In this document: one piece after another, positions 15,294-22,768 of the stretch
Layout of the letters: every line of letters starts with the position of its first letter
Position numbering within the stretch: position 1 is the stretch's first letter
Assembly (NCBI GenBank): GCA_013297655.1
Contig: JAAFHV010000088.1
Location: forward strand, 1 to 32,841
DNA: 32,841 bases
Direction of reading: 5' to 3'
From: Myxococcales bacterium
Lineage (GTDB): Bacteria > Myxococcota_A > Polyangia > Polyangiales > Polyangiaceae
Translations under genes and position numbers: made by a program
Notes under the pieces: model-generated
What the model saw: only the letters and a program-made list of their open reading frames with translations
Told to the model about the DNA's origin: nothing
Databases searched by the model: none

Positions 15294-15984
15294 GTGTCGA
15301 TCCCGTGTCCGAAGTGCGGTGTTGCGCTGTCCCCGTTCGAATCGGCGAGGGCCGATTGCCTCGCCTGCGCAGCCGACGAGGAGGGCCGTGGTGGTTCCGG
15401 CGCGGAGGTAGCGGTCATCGCGCCGCCGAAGCCGAGCTCGCTCGTGTGCCTCGGGACGAACGGCGAGCATGGGTCGGCGAAGGCATGACCGAGCGCGACG
15501 CCGGCCGCCGCCACGAAGGCCGCGCCCACCACGCCGGCTGGGATCGCGCGCGCCCCCTTCGGAAGCAGCTTCAGCTCGTGGGAACACTTGGGCGTACGTG
15601 GTCGCCGTGGTCCAGGGGGTGCTCGGCCTCGCCGTGGTCTACCTGTCGGTCGCGGCCGGGCTCAACACGCGACGCGTCTCGATCGAAGGCGGAACGTTCT
15701 CCGCGCGCACGGGCCCGGTTCCTACGTTGATGTCCCCCCTCTCGATTCCGTTCGCCGATCTCGCGACGCTCGGCACAGAGATCCCCGGGAGCGACAAGCA
15801 GGATCCCGACCGCATTTACGTCAAAACGACGGACGGTACATTCCACTCGATCGACCTCGATCTCGAGCCTGGAGAAGCCGCATACCTCGCCTTCGCCCTC
15901 GGGGCCGCGGTGCGCGACGAGCGGCTGCGGGTGCGGGAACGCGGCGAGCAGAGCACTTACCGTGAGCCTCCGAAGCTGCGCTGA
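15294..15984 (+). pseudogene. Zinc-ribbon + one-TM protein, apparently interrupted by a stop and a frameshift
   Basis: From the GTG at 15294, a 64-residue frame encodes a zinc ribbon (CPKCG, then CLAC: C-x2-C...C-x2-C) and a Pro/Ser linker, ending at TGA 15486-15488. In the same frame, beyond that stop, codons stay G/C-ending and give an Ala/Thr/Pro linker (PSATPAAATKAAPTTP). From about 15570 the sense passes to another frame, with a transmembrane segment (YVVAVVQGVLGLAVVYLSVA) and a C-terminal domain (RRVSIEGGTFSARTG, IPFADLATLG, RIYVKTTDGTFHSIDLDLE) resembling a PH-like/SHOCT-type membrane protein, to the stop at 15984. It may be one gene broken twice. Alternatively, it may be two ATGA-overlapping genes (15485) with one frameshift. 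Sequencing error is possible. Confidence 0.5.
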
Positions 15985-16086
15985 TGTAGGAGCGCAGACG
16001 GACGACATGCGCGAGCGTGTATCCGATTAAGGCCGAGGCGCTGCCCGACTGGCGCGGGCGATCGCGGTCGGGGCCGAGCTTATCCT

Positions 16087-16375
16087 TCACGAGTGGTCGG
16101 TGAGCGCGTCGAGGTCGTTCGGGCGGGCGCTTTGGAACCGGAGCTCCGCCACCACGTCGACCGGGCGGCGTCGCGAGCACGAAGTGCACCGTGTCCTCGA
16201 CGAAAATCGGGACTCTCGCCCGTACGGCACGCCGAGCGCCGCGTCGGGGTGGTGTTTGGATCGTCCGAGCGGGGGGAGCCGGAAGCGCGGCCCGAGCGGC
16301 GCCGTCGCGAGGTGCTCGCGCGTCCGACGGCACGGCGCGAGCCAGCGAGCGTGACGAGGGGCTGAACATGCCGTC
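16087..16375 (-). pseudogene. Possible decayed gene with several frameshifts
   Basis: Reading the minus strand, plausible protein pieces occur one after another in alternating frames: REHLATAPLGPRFRLPPLG, then VPIFVEDTVHFVLATPPG, then RPVDVVAELRFQSARPNDL ending in TDHS at the stop 16087. Each piece has G/C-rich third positions and ordinary amino-acid composition, while the same positions in other frames are Arg-rich. Joining them needs at least two frame changes over about 200 nt. I do not recognise the family. It may be a degraded gene or a coincidence of high GC content. Confidence 0.3.
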
Positions 16376-16637
16376 GACGTGCCCGAAGAGCGCAAAATCA
16401 CCACGAATTGGAGCGAATCGACCGAGACACGATCTTTTTCCCCCTCCCTCGCGACGGAATCTCGCGCGACGCGACAACAGCGGGGCACGATGACCCTCGA
16501 GCCTTTCGGTTTTCCCCGCGCCTCGTCGTGGAGCCACGGTCTCGGACGCCGTCTGGTGAACGAGCCGGCGCCCGAACGCGTTCCGTCGGCGGGGAGATAG
16601 CTCGAGACCATCGGAGCCGACCGCGCGAGCGGCGGCG

Positions 16638-16651
16638 CGTTGCACGCAACG
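16638..16651. promoter_or_regulatory. Short palindrome upstream of the Cys-rich gene (CGTTGCACGCAACG)
   Basis: Six-base arms flank a 2-nt centre, 46 nt before the ATG at 16698. It could be an operator; no other support. Confidence 0.25.
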
Positions 16652-16697
16652 TGTCGACCACCTCTCCTTTTCCTTTTACCCAGACAGAAGAAGACAA

Positions 16698-17003
16698 ATG
16701 CGTTTCCTTATCTCGATTTCGCTCGTCGCTTGCGTCATCGTCGCCGGGTCCGTGGCTTGCGGCTCGGGCTCCGAAGCGGCGTGCGACCGTGTCAAAACTT
16801 ACTGCGCAGTCTCCGCGAGCAAAGACGCTGACTGCCGAACCGGCGCAGCCGCGGCGCGCGACAAGGGGTGTGAGTCCTCTTTTGCCGAGCTGCTGGATTG
16901 TTTGGTAGACCAGGGCGCAAAGTGCAACGCGGCAGGCGAGCTCGAAGACGACACACCAGCCTGCAGCGCCGCGAAGAACGCCTACGCGACCTGCTCGAAG
17001 TAG
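16698..17003 (+). CDS. Small exported Cys-rich protein (101 aa)
   Basis: The 101-residue product begins MRFLISISLVACVIVAGSVACG, a signal peptide with a possible lipobox (GSVAC, C21). The mature part has eight further cysteines at fairly regular spacing (AACDRV, YCAVS, DCRTG, GCESS, DCLVD, KCNAA, ACSAA, TCSK), suggesting a compact disulfide-bonded or helical-hairpin domain. Similar small Cys-rich lipoproteins of unknown role are frequent in myxobacteria; I do not assign a function. The ATG follows a purine-rich stretch (AGAAGAAGACAA). It converges with the anti-sigma gene at 17105, with 101 nt between and a weak hairpin at 17035-17050. Confidence 0.75.
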   Translation: MRFLISISLVACVIVAGSVACGSGSEAACDRVKTYCAVSASKDADCRTGAAAARDKGCESSFAELLDCLVDQGAKCNAAGELEDDTPACSAAKNAYATCSK

Positions 17004-17034
17004 AGCCCGCGCCGACGGCGTTCGAACGCGAACA

Positions 17035-17050
17035 CCTCGAGATTTCGAGG
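17035..17050. terminator. Weak hairpin between convergent genes
   Basis: A six-base stem CCTCGA/TCGAGG with loop GATT lies between the convergent stops at 17003 and 17105. No T-tract follows on either strand. Confidence 0.3.
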
Positions 17051-17104
17051 ACGAACACGCTGCGACGACGCTCACCTGGAACCACGCTCGGGTGACGCCC
17101 TCGT

Positions 17105-17860
17105 TCAACGCGCGCCGAGAATGCCCAACGCACGTTCGCGATAGAGCCCCGGCTGCTCGAGGAGCGGAGCGGCGCGGCGATTCGCGGCGTCATGGCGTCC
17201 GAGCCGCATCAGGGCGTCAATCGCGATGAGATCGCGCTCTGGCCCGAGCTGACCGCCCGGAAAGGTTTGCCGATGCTCCTCGGCCAACTGCAGCGCGCCG
17301 CTCGGATCGCTCGTGAGGTGTTGGCGCGCCTGCTCGAGGAGGGCCGCCTCGGCGGCGAGCGAAGGTGCCTGTCTCTTCAGCGGCGCGACCACGGGCTCGG
17401 GCGTTGGCTCGTGCGCGGACGGAGACGGAGACGGAGACGGAGACGGAGACAGCAAAGAACGTGGCGACGGAGGACGCGCCGTCACTTTCGACGAAGCGCT
17501 CGCGGCGATCGTCGGGGCCAGCGCCGTCGTGCTCGTTGCGGCGGGCGGAGCAATGGCCTCTACGGGCATGACGGTAGACCGCGGGCTCGCAGGCGGGATG
17601 GTGAGACGCGCGGACTCTTCCGCCGGCCCGCCGCCGCGCGCGACCACCCAGGCGGAGGTGCCGGCCATCGCCAACGCCGCCGCGAAGAGGCCGGCCTTTG
17701 CCCACGACCCGAGCCCGGCCGCGAGCGGCGCCATCGTGGCTCGCAGACGTGTACGGCTTCGCGCTCGCTCGTCGGGTCGCATTTGCCGCGGCGTTCGCGC
17801 TCCGTCGAGGAGGTCGCGTACGGCTTGGGGGGCCCCATCGTCGAGCCATCGCTTCGTCAT
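17105..17860 (-). CDS. Anti-sigma-like membrane protein with Ser-Pro linker and helical tail
   Basis: The 251-residue protein has a short charged N-terminal region (MTKRWLDDGAP to about residue 60, Arg-rich), one transmembrane segment (GLFAAALAMAGTSAWVVARG), a long Ser/Thr/Pro/Ala linker with an SPSPSPSPSP run, and a helical C-terminal tail (AAEAALLEQARQHL, GALQLAEEHRQTFPGGQLG, IAIDALMRLGRHDAANRRA). It has the same plan as the zinc anti-sigma factor at 9479-10285, but the N-terminal H-x3-C-x2-C motif is absent. Its gene directly follows an ECF sigma gene with an ATGA overlap at 17857-17860, so an anti-sigma role is inferred from position and topology. Confidence 0.72.
   Translation of the reverse strand: MTKRWLDDGAPQAVRDLLDGARTPRQMRPDERARSRTRLRATMAPLAAGLGSWAKAGLFAAALAMAGTSAWVVARGGGPAEESARLTIPPASPRSTVMPVEAIAPPAATSTTALAPTIAASASSKVTARPPSPRSLLSPSPSPSPSPSAHEPTPEPVVAPLKRQAPSLAAEAALLEQARQHLTSDPSGALQLAEEHRQTFPGGQLGPERDLIAIDALMRLGRHDAANRRAAPLLEQPGLYRERALGILGAR
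17421..17450. repeat. Hexanucleotide repeat (GGAGAC)x5 coding for Ser-Pro
   Basis: Five perfect GGAGAC units lie inside the anti-sigma-like gene. On the coding strand they encode the alternating Ser-Pro part of the periplasmic linker. Copy changes would keep the frame. Confidence 0.85.
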
Positions 17861-18432
17861 GACGGGCCTCGTTCTCCGCGTTGGCGCCGGCGCTCGGCGG
17901 ACTGCTCGAACTTTTTGCGTGCATAATGCAATCGCGAGTACACGGTGCCCACCGGAACGCCGGCGACCTCGCCGATCTCCTTCGCGCTGAGCCCTTCGAT
18001 CTCGAACATCACGAAGATCGCGCGGGCGTCGACGTCGAGCGTCGCGAGCACTTCGTCGAGGGCCTGGGCGCGCCGCGCCGACACCAAGTCGCACTCGGGT
18101 GAGCTCTCCGTTGCCTGGTCGGGCAGCACCTCCGTGGGCTGCTCGCGCCGCACCCAGGCACGCCTCCGGTAGCCTGCGGCGACGCGCATGGCGATACCGT
18201 AGAGCCAGGTCGTCAGCTTCACGTCTGCCTGATACGTGGTCCATTTCCGAACCACCACGACGAACACCTCTTGTGTCATGTCCTCGAGGTCGGCTTCGCG
18301 AACACCGAAGCGCTGGAGAGTGCGAAATACGAAGTCCCCGTGCGCTTCGTGGGCACGACGCACGAAGGCCTCGCCGCTCTCTACTGGAGGGCGGAGGAAT
18401 CCAAAAAAGGATGGCAAGGCCTTGAGGTTCAC
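17857..18432 (-). CDS. ECF-type RNA polymerase sigma factor (second copy)
   Basis: The 191-residue ECF sigma factor has region 2 (AHGDFVFRTLQRFGV, READLEDMTQEVFVVVVRKW, KLTTWLYGIAMRVA) and region 4 (LDVDARAIFVMFEIEGLSA, then GVPVGTVYSRLHYARKKFE). The linker is short. The start is GTG at 18432; it has no good ribosome-binding site, but no better in-frame start follows. It ends with an ATGA overlap into the anti-sigma-like gene and starts 27 nt after the preceding lipoprotein stop, so it is probably in one operon with the two envelope genes upstream. Sequence differs clearly from the sigma at 10282-10872, so they are not a recent duplication. Confidence 0.92.
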   Translation of the reverse strand: MNLKALPSFFGFLRPPVESGEAFVRRAHEAHGDFVFRTLQRFGVREADLEDMTQEVFVVVVRKWTTYQADVKLTTWLYGIAMRVAAGYRRRAWVRREQPTEVLPDQATESSPECDLVSARRAQALDEVLATLDVDARAIFVMFEIEGLSAKEIGEVAGVPVGTVYSRLHYARKKFEQSAERRRQRGERGPS

Positions 18433-18459
18433 GCGGTGTTCATTTCGGGCGGCGAGGGC

Positions 18460-19389
18460 TCAGGGGGAGACCTCCGGCGACCAGGCGGGACCGCCCACGA
18501 CCGCCGTTAGATTCACGCGATAGCCGTCCACGACCAGCGCTTTGCTCGTCGACGTGGACACTTGCAAGCTGCGCTGCGGGCCCGCTACCGCGCTGAGGTC
18601 GCGCAGCGCCGCCGCTGGGACCGTGAAGCCGGCGGACGGCCCCGGCACCGTGCACGTCACGCTGGTCGAAGCGCCGGCGCCGGACTCGGAGAGCGCGATA
18701 GTCACGTTGCTCGTCGTGCTCGCCCAGGTGAGAGGAATGCCGACTGCCTTCGAGACCGCGAGCGGAGTCGAGAGGCCCGGCGAGTACGCCGGCGCGGTCA
18801 CCGTGAGCGCCTCTGGGAACGTGAGCTTTCCGGAGAACGCCGAGAGATCTCCGCCTGACGCGCTCAGGGTGATCTCTTGTCCTGCGGTCCACGCTGCGCC
18901 CGATCGCGAGACGTACGAATACCGCTTTTGGCTCGGGTCCCACTGCACCTGGACGCCTGCGACGTCGACCATGCCGGCATGTTTGGGCACCTTCGTCGAA
19001 GGTGGCAGGGCGCCGGGGCACGTGGTGACACGACAGGGCCCTTCGTCGCGATCGACGCACGTGCTCGTGCTGGCGGTGGTGACGCTCTCCTCGAAGAACG
19101 CGAACGCGGTGCTCTTGCCGCTCGGGTCGCCGGGAGAAGGCGGAGTGAACGAAGCGAACACGGCGCCCGCTTTGGTCGGATTGCCCGCGACGGCGCCGTC
19201 CGTGCCGGGATTGCCAGCATCGGGAGTGGTCGACGTGGCGTCGGCGGCAAGGCTTCCATCGCGGTCGGAGTTGCCACCGTCGACGTTCGTGGCTCCTTCG
19301 GGGGGAGAGTCCTTCGCGATCGACGCGTCGACGACGCACGCGGCGAGACCGAGCGGGGAGAGGATCGCGAGAAGGGTAAAAAAGCGCAT
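18460..19389 (-). CDS. Lipoprotein of unknown function in the second ECF operon
   Basis: The 309-residue protein starts MRFFTLLAILSPLGLAAC and has a strong lipobox (LGLAAC, C18). A Gly/Asp/Thr-rich spacer (about 20-75) follows, then a globular part rich in beta strands, including GVQVQWDPSQKRYSYVSRSG, ITLSASGGDLSAFSGKLTF, LTWASTTSNVTIALSES and SLQVSTSTSKALVVDGYRV. Cysteines occur around 110-125 (CVDRDEGPC, TTC) and 255. An AGGAG lies about 8 nt before the ATG at 19389, one of the better ribosome-binding sites here. The gene sits 60 nt after the outer-membrane protein gene and 27 nt before the sigma gene. I do not recognise the domain; an envelope-signal or substrate-binding role is only suggested by context. 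Confidence 0.75.
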   Translation of the reverse strand: MRFFTLLAILSPLGLAACVVDASIAKDSPPEGATNVDGGNSDRDGSLAADATSTTPDAGNPGTDGAVAGNPTKAGAVFASFTPPSPGDPSGKSTAFAFFEESVTTASTSTCVDRDEGPCRVTTCPGALPPSTKVPKHAGMVDVAGVQVQWDPSQKRYSYVSRSGAAWTAGQEITLSASGGDLSAFSGKLTFPEALTVTAPAYSPGLSTPLAVSKAVGIPLTWASTTSNVTIALSESGAGASTSVTCTVPGPSAGFTVPAAALRDLSAVAGPQRSLQVSTSTSKALVVDGYRVNLTAVVGGPAWSPEVSP

Positions 19390-19449
19390 CGAGAAGCTCC
19401 TTGGTTGGAGGGTGAATGCGCGCACCCCCGCGAACCCTTCAGACTATTT

Positions 19450-20490
19450 TCAGAACCTCGCGAAGAGGCCGAGCGACCCGCCACCACCCGCAGCGGGCAC
19501 GGTAAACACCGTCTCGTTGGTGCCCGAGACGAAGAACCGCGGGCGCACGAGCGAGGTGAGCGCGAAGGCGCTCGCTTCGAGGCCGAACGGTCCGGCGAGC
19601 CGCAGCTCCGCGGACGCACCGAACGTCGCCGCGGCCCACAGGCGCTGTCCGGGCTCGGTGGGCTCGAGCCGATAGACGACGGCGTGCATCCCTCCGACGA
19701 GCGCTCGGCCACACGCGGCGATCCAGAGGCGGTCACCCTCCGCCTCGCTCTCGCGGCCGCCGAATCCCACGCCGACGCACGCGCCTCCGCTGCCAGCGGA
19801 GAGTCCGAAGGCGTAGCTTCCGTCGCGCATCTCGGGCTGCACGAGGCCACCGAGCAACACGCGCGCGTAGCGGCCGAGGCGCACGTGCCCCTCGAGGCCC
19901 GCACCCATGCTCGGGCTCGGGAGCACGTTGCCGAGCAGCGTCGCGCGCGCGACGAACCCGGCGTGGAGGCCATCGCGCGCGGGGGAGATTGGCACTTCCC
20001 TTCGTGGCAGAATGTTGGCAGTTCCCGTGGAGCTTACGGGGGCGGGTGGTGGCGGCGGGATCGAGGCTTTCGGCGACCCGGGGTCTGGCGCAGCGAGCGC
20101 CGTAGGATCGATCGTCAGGGCGATGGCGAGCACCACCGCGCCGTCGAGCGACGCGCAGCTCTCTGCGTCGCCCACGAGCTCACGAACGACCCGCGCGCAC
20201 TCGCCGCGCGCGCACGAGGGTGGTTCGGCATAAATGCGAGCTCGATATGCTCCACCGGGCGCACGATCGACCACCCCCTCCAGCGTGAGCGCGCCCTCCG
20301 TCGGGCCGGACACGAAGGGATCTCGCCCGAGGCGCTTTGCCACCCGGCGGGCGATCTGCGCGCGCGTGGCGCATTCATCGGCGCCATCGCTCCGTGTCCA
20401 AGAGAGCTCCGCGCGCTCTTCGGCGTGAGCGGCGGTCGCGAAGAGGAGGAGGCTCGGGGCGAGGAAAGAAGCGAAGGAAGATAAGCGCAT
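19450..20490 (-). CDS. Secreted protein with N-terminal Cys-domain and outer-membrane barrel-like domain
   Basis: The 346-residue protein has a signal peptide (LASFLAPSLLLFATAAHAEE region, cut near A23). An N-terminal domain of about 110 residues with four cysteines (ECATRAQIARRVAKRLG, SCARGECARVVREL, SCASLDGAVVLAIALTIDP) follows, then a Pro-rich linker, and then a C-terminal half with alternating strands (GFVARATLLGNVLPSP, GAGLEGHVRLGRYARVLLGG, RLWIAACGRALVGG, FGASAELRLAGPFGLEA) ending in aromatic-rich LGLFARF, as in outer-membrane barrels. The ATG at 20490 begins the signal. It is the first gene of the second ECF operon. The overall plan matches the protein at 10869-11849, which heads the first one. 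Confidence 0.75.
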   Translation of the reverse strand: MRLSSFASFLAPSLLLFATAAHAEERAELSWTRSDGADECATRAQIARRVAKRLGRDPFVSGPTEGALTLEGVVDRAPGGAYRARIYAEPPSCARGECARVVRELVGDAESCASLDGAVVLAIALTIDPTALAAPDPGSPKASIPPPPPAPVSSTGTANILPRREVPISPARDGLHAGFVARATLLGNVLPSPSMGAGLEGHVRLGRYARVLLGGLVQPEMRDGSYAFGLSAGSGGACVGVGFGGRESEAEGDRLWIAACGRALVGGMHAVVYRLEPTEPGQRLWAAATFGASAELRLAGPFGLEASAFALTSLVRPRFFVSGTNETVFTVPAAGGGGSLGLFARF

Positions 20491-20775
20491 CGTAGGCGGT
20501 GCATGGATGCCGCGCGGGAAGTGGGCATTCACGCGTGGGAACATTTTTGGATGCGGTCCCGGCTCCGACGCGAGCTACGTGAGGCGCGGGTGTGCCGACC
20601 CTTCGTCGGACCTCGCTCGCCATCGCCGATGCCTCGGCCGCGGCCGCGGAGCGGAGATCGACTTCGGTAGATCCGCCGTTTCGCCCATGAGCTCGATCCG
20701 GCCGACAATGCTCGCGTGGCAGCGGGACGCCACACGACATGCCATTCCGAGCGACCTTCGCTACGCTCGTGGGCG

Positions 20776-21369
20776 GTGCAACAAGCCCCCGTCGTTTTGG
20801 TTCACGGTATTTGGGATTCGTCGTCGCGCCTCGCGCCGCTTCGCGCGGGCCTCGTCCTGCGCGGTGTCGAGAACGTGCACGCGATCGACCTCGTGCCGAA
20901 CGACGGCCGCGCGCCGCTGCCCGAGCTCGCCGCGATCGTGGCGCGCGAGGTGGCTCTAGTTCGATCGTCAGCGGGAGCGTCGCACGTCGACGTCGTCGGG
21001 TTCAGCATGGGAGCGCTCGTGGCGCGTTGGTTCCTTCAGCGCGGAGGCGGCAAAAACGTAGTCCGGCGCTTTGTCTCGATTTCCGGGCCACACCAAGGAA
21101 CGCTCACGGCCTATGCCCTCCCCTTCGCCGGCGCGCGCGACATGCGCCCCAAGAGCGCACTCCTCCGCGATCTGGAGAGCGACGACGATCCGTTCGGGGC
21201 GACCGAGGTTCACGGCGTGCATACCCCTTTCGACGTCATGATCGTGCCCGCGAAGAGCAGCATCCTCGCGCACGCGACGAGCCACCGCGCGATCCCAGTG
21301 CCGCTTCATCGCTGGATGATCACGGACCGGCGTGTGCTCGATCATGTGGCGGGTTTGCTACTTGGGTGA
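20776..21369 (+). CDS. Lipase/esterase of the alpha/beta hydrolase fold
   Basis: The 197-residue product (from GTG 20776; an in-frame GTG at 20716 would add 20 residues) begins VQQAPVVLVHGIWDSS, the HG oxyanion motif of triacylglycerol-lipase/LipA-EstA-like enzymes. It has the nucleophile elbow GFSMGALVARWFL and FVSISGPHQGT, a usual lipase feature. A distal Asp and His are plausible (HTPFDVMIVPAKSS, VPLHRWMITDRRVL). No signal peptide is visible, so it may be cytoplasmic, or the true start may lie farther upstream. No clear ribosome-binding site supports either start. It is divergent from the second ECF operon across about 285 nt. Confidence 0.85.
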   Translation: MQQAPVVLVHGIWDSSSRLAPLRAGLVLRGVENVHAIDLVPNDGRAPLPELAAIVAREVALVRSSAGASHVDVVGFSMGALVARWFLQRGGGKNVVRRFVSISGPHQGTLTAYALPFAGARDMRPKSALLRDLESDDDPFGATEVHGVHTPFDVMIVPAKSSILAHATSHRAIPVPLHRWMITDRRVLDHVAGLLLG

Positions 21370-21616
21370 GTGCAACGGGAGGGTCGTCGGCGCGCCGCAC
21401 GATTACCCTCCTCGCCACATGTCGCTTGAATCGGTCATCCTGCCGTCAGGCAAGTTGCACGGCCGCGAAGACCGATAAGGAGCATTCGTATCTCGCTGAG
21501 CCCGCGACCGCGCACGACGTCCGCGGGTGCACGGAAGCGACAACTAGCACGAAGAAGCTGGGTTTCGCGCAGGCCCCCCTTGACGCCCCCTCTCCCCTCA
21601 TGTGCCTCTTCACCTC

Positions 21617-22474
21617 ATGACGAACATCGCTTGGCTCGGCACGGGCCTGCTCGGGGCCGGATTCGTGGAGTCCCTCCTCGCCCGCGGCGAAACGGTCGCG
21701 GTATGGAATCGCACTCCCGAGAAGGCCGCCCCGCTCGGGGCGAAAGGCGCGCGCGTCGCGTCTACGATCGCCGAGGCGGTGCGCGGCGCCGAGCGGGTGC
21801 ACCTCTGCCTCTCGGACGACGCGTCGGTCGAGGCGGTGCTCCCCGAGGTGCTCGCCGCTCTCGCCGAAGGCGCGACGATCGTCGATCACACGACGGTCTC
21901 GCCGACGGGTGCGCGTGAACGGGCGGCGCGGCTCGCGGCACGTGGCGTGGGCTTCCTCGCCTGCCCCGTGTTCATGGCCCCCGCGGCGGCGCGCGCGGCG
22001 AGCGGTCGGATGTTGTGCGCCGGCCCGGCCCATCTCACCGCAGCGCTCACCCCTGCCCTCCGCGCGATGACGGGCGATCTCGTGCAGCTCGGAGAAGACA
22101 CCGGTCGCGCGGCGGCGACGAAGCTGGTTGGCAACACGCTCATCCTCGGCATGACCGCGGTCTTCGCCGACGCGCTCACGGTGGGGGTCGCGGCCGGCCT
22201 CGACGCGGCGGAGGTTCATGCGTTCGCGCTAGGTTTCCCGCTCGCCGGCACCATCCAAGGTCGCGGCGCGAAGATGGCCGAAGGCGACTTCGCGCCCAGC
22301 TTCGAGCTCACGATGGCGCGCAAAGACGTTCGCCTCATGCTCGACGCCACGAAGGGCCGCCCGCTCGCGACCCTCCCCTCCCTCGCCGCGCGCATGGACA
22401 CGCTGGTGCAAGAAGGCCAAGGCGCATGCGACGTAGGCGTGCTCGCGATCGACGCCGTTCGCCCCGAGCGTTAA
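21617..22474 (+). CDS. NAD(P)-dependent 3-hydroxyisobutyrate-dehydrogenase-like oxidoreductase
   Basis: The 285-residue protein has the Rossmann motif G8-x-G10-x-x-G13 (LGTGLLGAGF), the WNRTPEKAAPL segment binding the cofactor ribose/phosphate (Arg after Asn suggests NADP), and the family's lysine region (AATKLVGNTL). The C-terminal helical domain ends with the usual EFxxxLxxKD-like stretch (SFELTMARKDVRLMLDATK). The substrate loop, usually DAPVSGG, reads ACPVFMAPAAARAASG here, so the substrate may differ from hydroxyisobutyrate, for example another beta-hydroxyacid or an imine. The ATG at 21617 is chosen over the GTG at 21602 because it starts the first strand directly. No clear Shine-Dalgarno is seen. 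It converges with livH. Confidence 0.88.
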   Translation: MTNIAWLGTGLLGAGFVESLLARGETVAVWNRTPEKAAPLGAKGARVASTIAEAVRGAERVHLCLSDDASVEAVLPEVLAALAEGATIVDHTTVSPTGARERAARLAARGVGFLACPVFMAPAAARAASGRMLCAGPAHLTAALTPALRAMTGDLVQLGEDTGRAAATKLVGNTLILGMTAVFADALTVGVAAGLDAAEVHAFALGFPLAGTIQGRGAKMAEGDFAPSFELTMARKDVRLMLDATKGRPLATLPSLAARMDTLVQEGQGACDVGVLAIDAVRPER

Positions 22475-22598
22475 TCGCGCTCCATCTCGCCGGCCGCGAG
22501 CTCTGCGCCTCCCCCTATTCCCTCGCAGGCTTTGCTCGTGCCGTATCGCGACGAGTCACGACGAAGCAAAGCCGAGAAGGAATTTTGGGGGAGGCCGA

Positions 22599-22685
22599 CA
22601 CGGAGAAAGAAGCAAAATCGCGGGCCACGCTTAGGCCGATGGAAACCCTGCCGCGGCGCGGGTCCCATAGGCTTTTTTCTCCGTG
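22599..22685. terminator. Inverted repeat with T-run, possible terminator of the dehydrogenase gene
   Basis: Arms at 22599-22613 and 22671-22685 pair at 14 of 15 bases. The T-run is inside the right arm, not after it, so intrinsic termination is uncertain. Confidence 0.35.
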
Positions 22686-22689
22686 GCGG

Positions 22690-22765
22690 GTGGGGGCAGC
22701 GAAGTCTCGCTCTCCCTCTCCCCTCTCGGTGCGACGTGGGGGCAGCGAAGTCTCGCTCTCCCTCT
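22690..22765. repeat. 30-bp exact direct repeat
   Basis: Identical 30-bp units occupy 22690-22719 and 22736-22765, each starting GTGGGGGCAGCGAAG and ending in a CT-rich stretch. They are 46 nt apart and end 3 nt before the livH stop. Confidence 0.9.
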
Positions 22766-22768
22766 GCG

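Larger units (their letters stand above)
15985..16697. other. 713-nt region with a probable gene remnant
   Basis: No intact gene is supported. The minus strand from about 16430 down to 16087 carries scattered coding-like pieces in different frames (entered separately). A short palindrome CGTTGCACGCAACG lies at 16638-16651, upstream of the Cys-rich gene. It is followed by a pyrimidine-rich stretch at 16660-16680. Confidence 0.5.
22475..22768. other. Repeat-rich 294-nt intergenic region between convergent genes
   Basis: Three structures are visible. One is a stem GCTTTGCT/AGCAAAGC around 22530-22573. The second is a near-perfect 15-nt inverted repeat (22599-22613 with 22671-22685) whose right arm contains a T6 run. 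The third is a 30-bp exact direct repeat (22690-22719 and 22736-22765). The region could act as a bidirectional terminator and may contain an interspersed repeat family. No gene is supported. Confidence 0.6.
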
